From Ficedula albicollis (taxonomy: Eukaryota; Chordata; Aves; Passeriformes; Muscicapidae), in NCBI RefSeq assembly GCF_000247815.1, contig NC_021673.1:46808081-46872080 (forward strand): 64,000 nucleotides of DNA, written 5' to 3'. Below are positions 62,906 through 64,000 of the stretch, one piece after another; positions within the stretch are counted from its first letter, which is position 1; every line of letters begins with the position of its first letter. Both the position numbers and the translations under genes were made by a program. The notes beneath the pieces are model-generated. The model did no database searches. It worked only from the letters and a program-made list of their open reading frames with translations, and had not been told where the DNA came from.

Positions 62906-64000
62906 CTCTTTTCAGGAATAAAAAGCTTCTTTGGGAAGGGAATCCCCAGATGCATTAAATGCAACCAGACTTCCTTACCATTGTTTCACCTAACCACACT
63001 GGTGCATGTGCCCACCATACGGCTTGACATCTCTAGCCTCCTGTATTGTGAGAAAAGATAGTAAAGTCATCTGTAAGGGAAACCTCCAGCCTTGTTTAGA
63101 GTATAATTGTACTCATGCTTGTAAAGAGGTTGCTGCAGAGCAGCTGGGAAATCTAGCTGGTTTTCTGGAATGTGTGGGAGGCCATGAGTAGGTGGCAACT
63201 AAAATTTGTAACAGAGTTTGGAGGCTTTTAAAAACATTATCACCATCATTTTGGAGTCTACAGAAAGATTAAAGATCTTAACAGTTGCTAAGATATATGC
63301 AATTTACCTACAGTTATATGCTTCTTACAAACAAATGCTACATCAAGAGTAAGAAATTACTGATCATCCTTTTTAGGCTAAAGTGATTTTCTTTTCAGTC
63401 TCCAACAGGGCTTTGGCAAGATGATTTTTAAAATAGCTACAGTTTGGAATCCAGATTGCTTTCTTTGCCAGATTATAATGATCACTTCAGCCAGGGCTGG
63501 GTGAATTTCAAAATGCCTGGAGACTCAGTTCAGGACAGTGCCCTCCAGTCTGTGATATTTTTAGCGATGGGTAAACCCAAAAATTTGGGTGGTTATCCAG
63601 AGTTCATCTGTACTGCCCAAATGTCTACAGTCTGCAAAAATGGGCTGGAAAGTTTTCAAGGAAGATGGGTTTTGCACTATTTCCAGTACTGCTTATTTCT
63701 GCTCAGGTCAGGAATCCTAGGAGAAAATCCTCTTTCTTCATACTGGTTTGCTGAGAATCTGTTGCCAGTCATAGCTTAAAAGTGCAGGTTCTGGCAAAGG
63801 AACTTGGAAAAGCATCTGGGGAAAAAATGAACCCTTCTGAAAAGCAAAATGGTGGTACAGGATTGGGTGGTGACCCAGATATATTCTTATGTTGAGATTC
63901 AGCCCTACTTCTACCAAGAACAGAGAGAACTTGCATGGCCTATCACAATGGAAGATCTGCTTGACTCCTTCCTATTGAAGTATCCCTCAGTAACCTTCTG
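62906..64000. other. Intergenic or intron sequence to window end
   Basis: A 111-codon plus-strand frame at 63444-63779 is not supported by splice or start context. No other feature seen. Confidence 0.4.

Overview
The window reads as nuclear DNA from a bird, most likely a songbird. It is AT-rich and CpG-poor, has no dense reading frames, and carries CR1 LINE pieces, an LTR-retrovirus LTR, a 5S-rRNA-derived SINE, microsatellites and many short tandem duplications. There is no sign of bacterial organisation: no operons, ribosome binding sites or long genes. Most open reading frames are chance or fall in simple repeats.

Coding content is sparse and consists of candidate exons, nearly all on the minus strand. 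The best set lies between 24.2 and 11.0 kb (24114-24184, 21526-21654, 15881-16030, 13934-14093, 12116-12220, 10967-11041). Each has an acceptor and a donor, and the reading phases match across every junction. The first two exons encode a Glu/Ser/Pro/Lys-rich linker; the next ones encode a folded-looking segment. I do not recognise the protein. Just upstream, 26.46-26.88 kb is the one CpG-rich patch I noticed, with a perfect RFX X-box (26715-26728) and a CArg-type SRF box (26608-26617). I infer a promoter there, and the X-box suggests a cilium-related gene. Further minus-strand candidates lie to the right (40.5, 49.9, 56.7, 57.0, 58.3 kb). A stop-containing exon at 60.8-60.97 kb is followed by AATAAA and may be the 3' end of another gene lying mostly beyond the right edge. 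All exon calls were made by eye; splice-like pairs also occur by chance, so confidences are moderate.

Repeats: an LTR-like segment with a triplicated internal unit (3.5-3.9 kb); two-copy tandem duplications of about 59, 95, 354, 690, 64, 98 and 26 bp; a (CA)48 tract (33.48 kb); a minus-strand LTR (about 47.97-48.81 kb) containing an uninterrupted 307-base poly-G; CR1 fragments at 46.6, 49.0-49.57 and 62.76 kb; an ancient CR1/L3-like piece at 41.6-42.0 kb; two copies of an old amniote element at 53.3 and 55.2 kb; and a 5S-derived SINE at 59.6-59.75 kb. The rest is intron or intergenic sequence in which I see nothing more specific.
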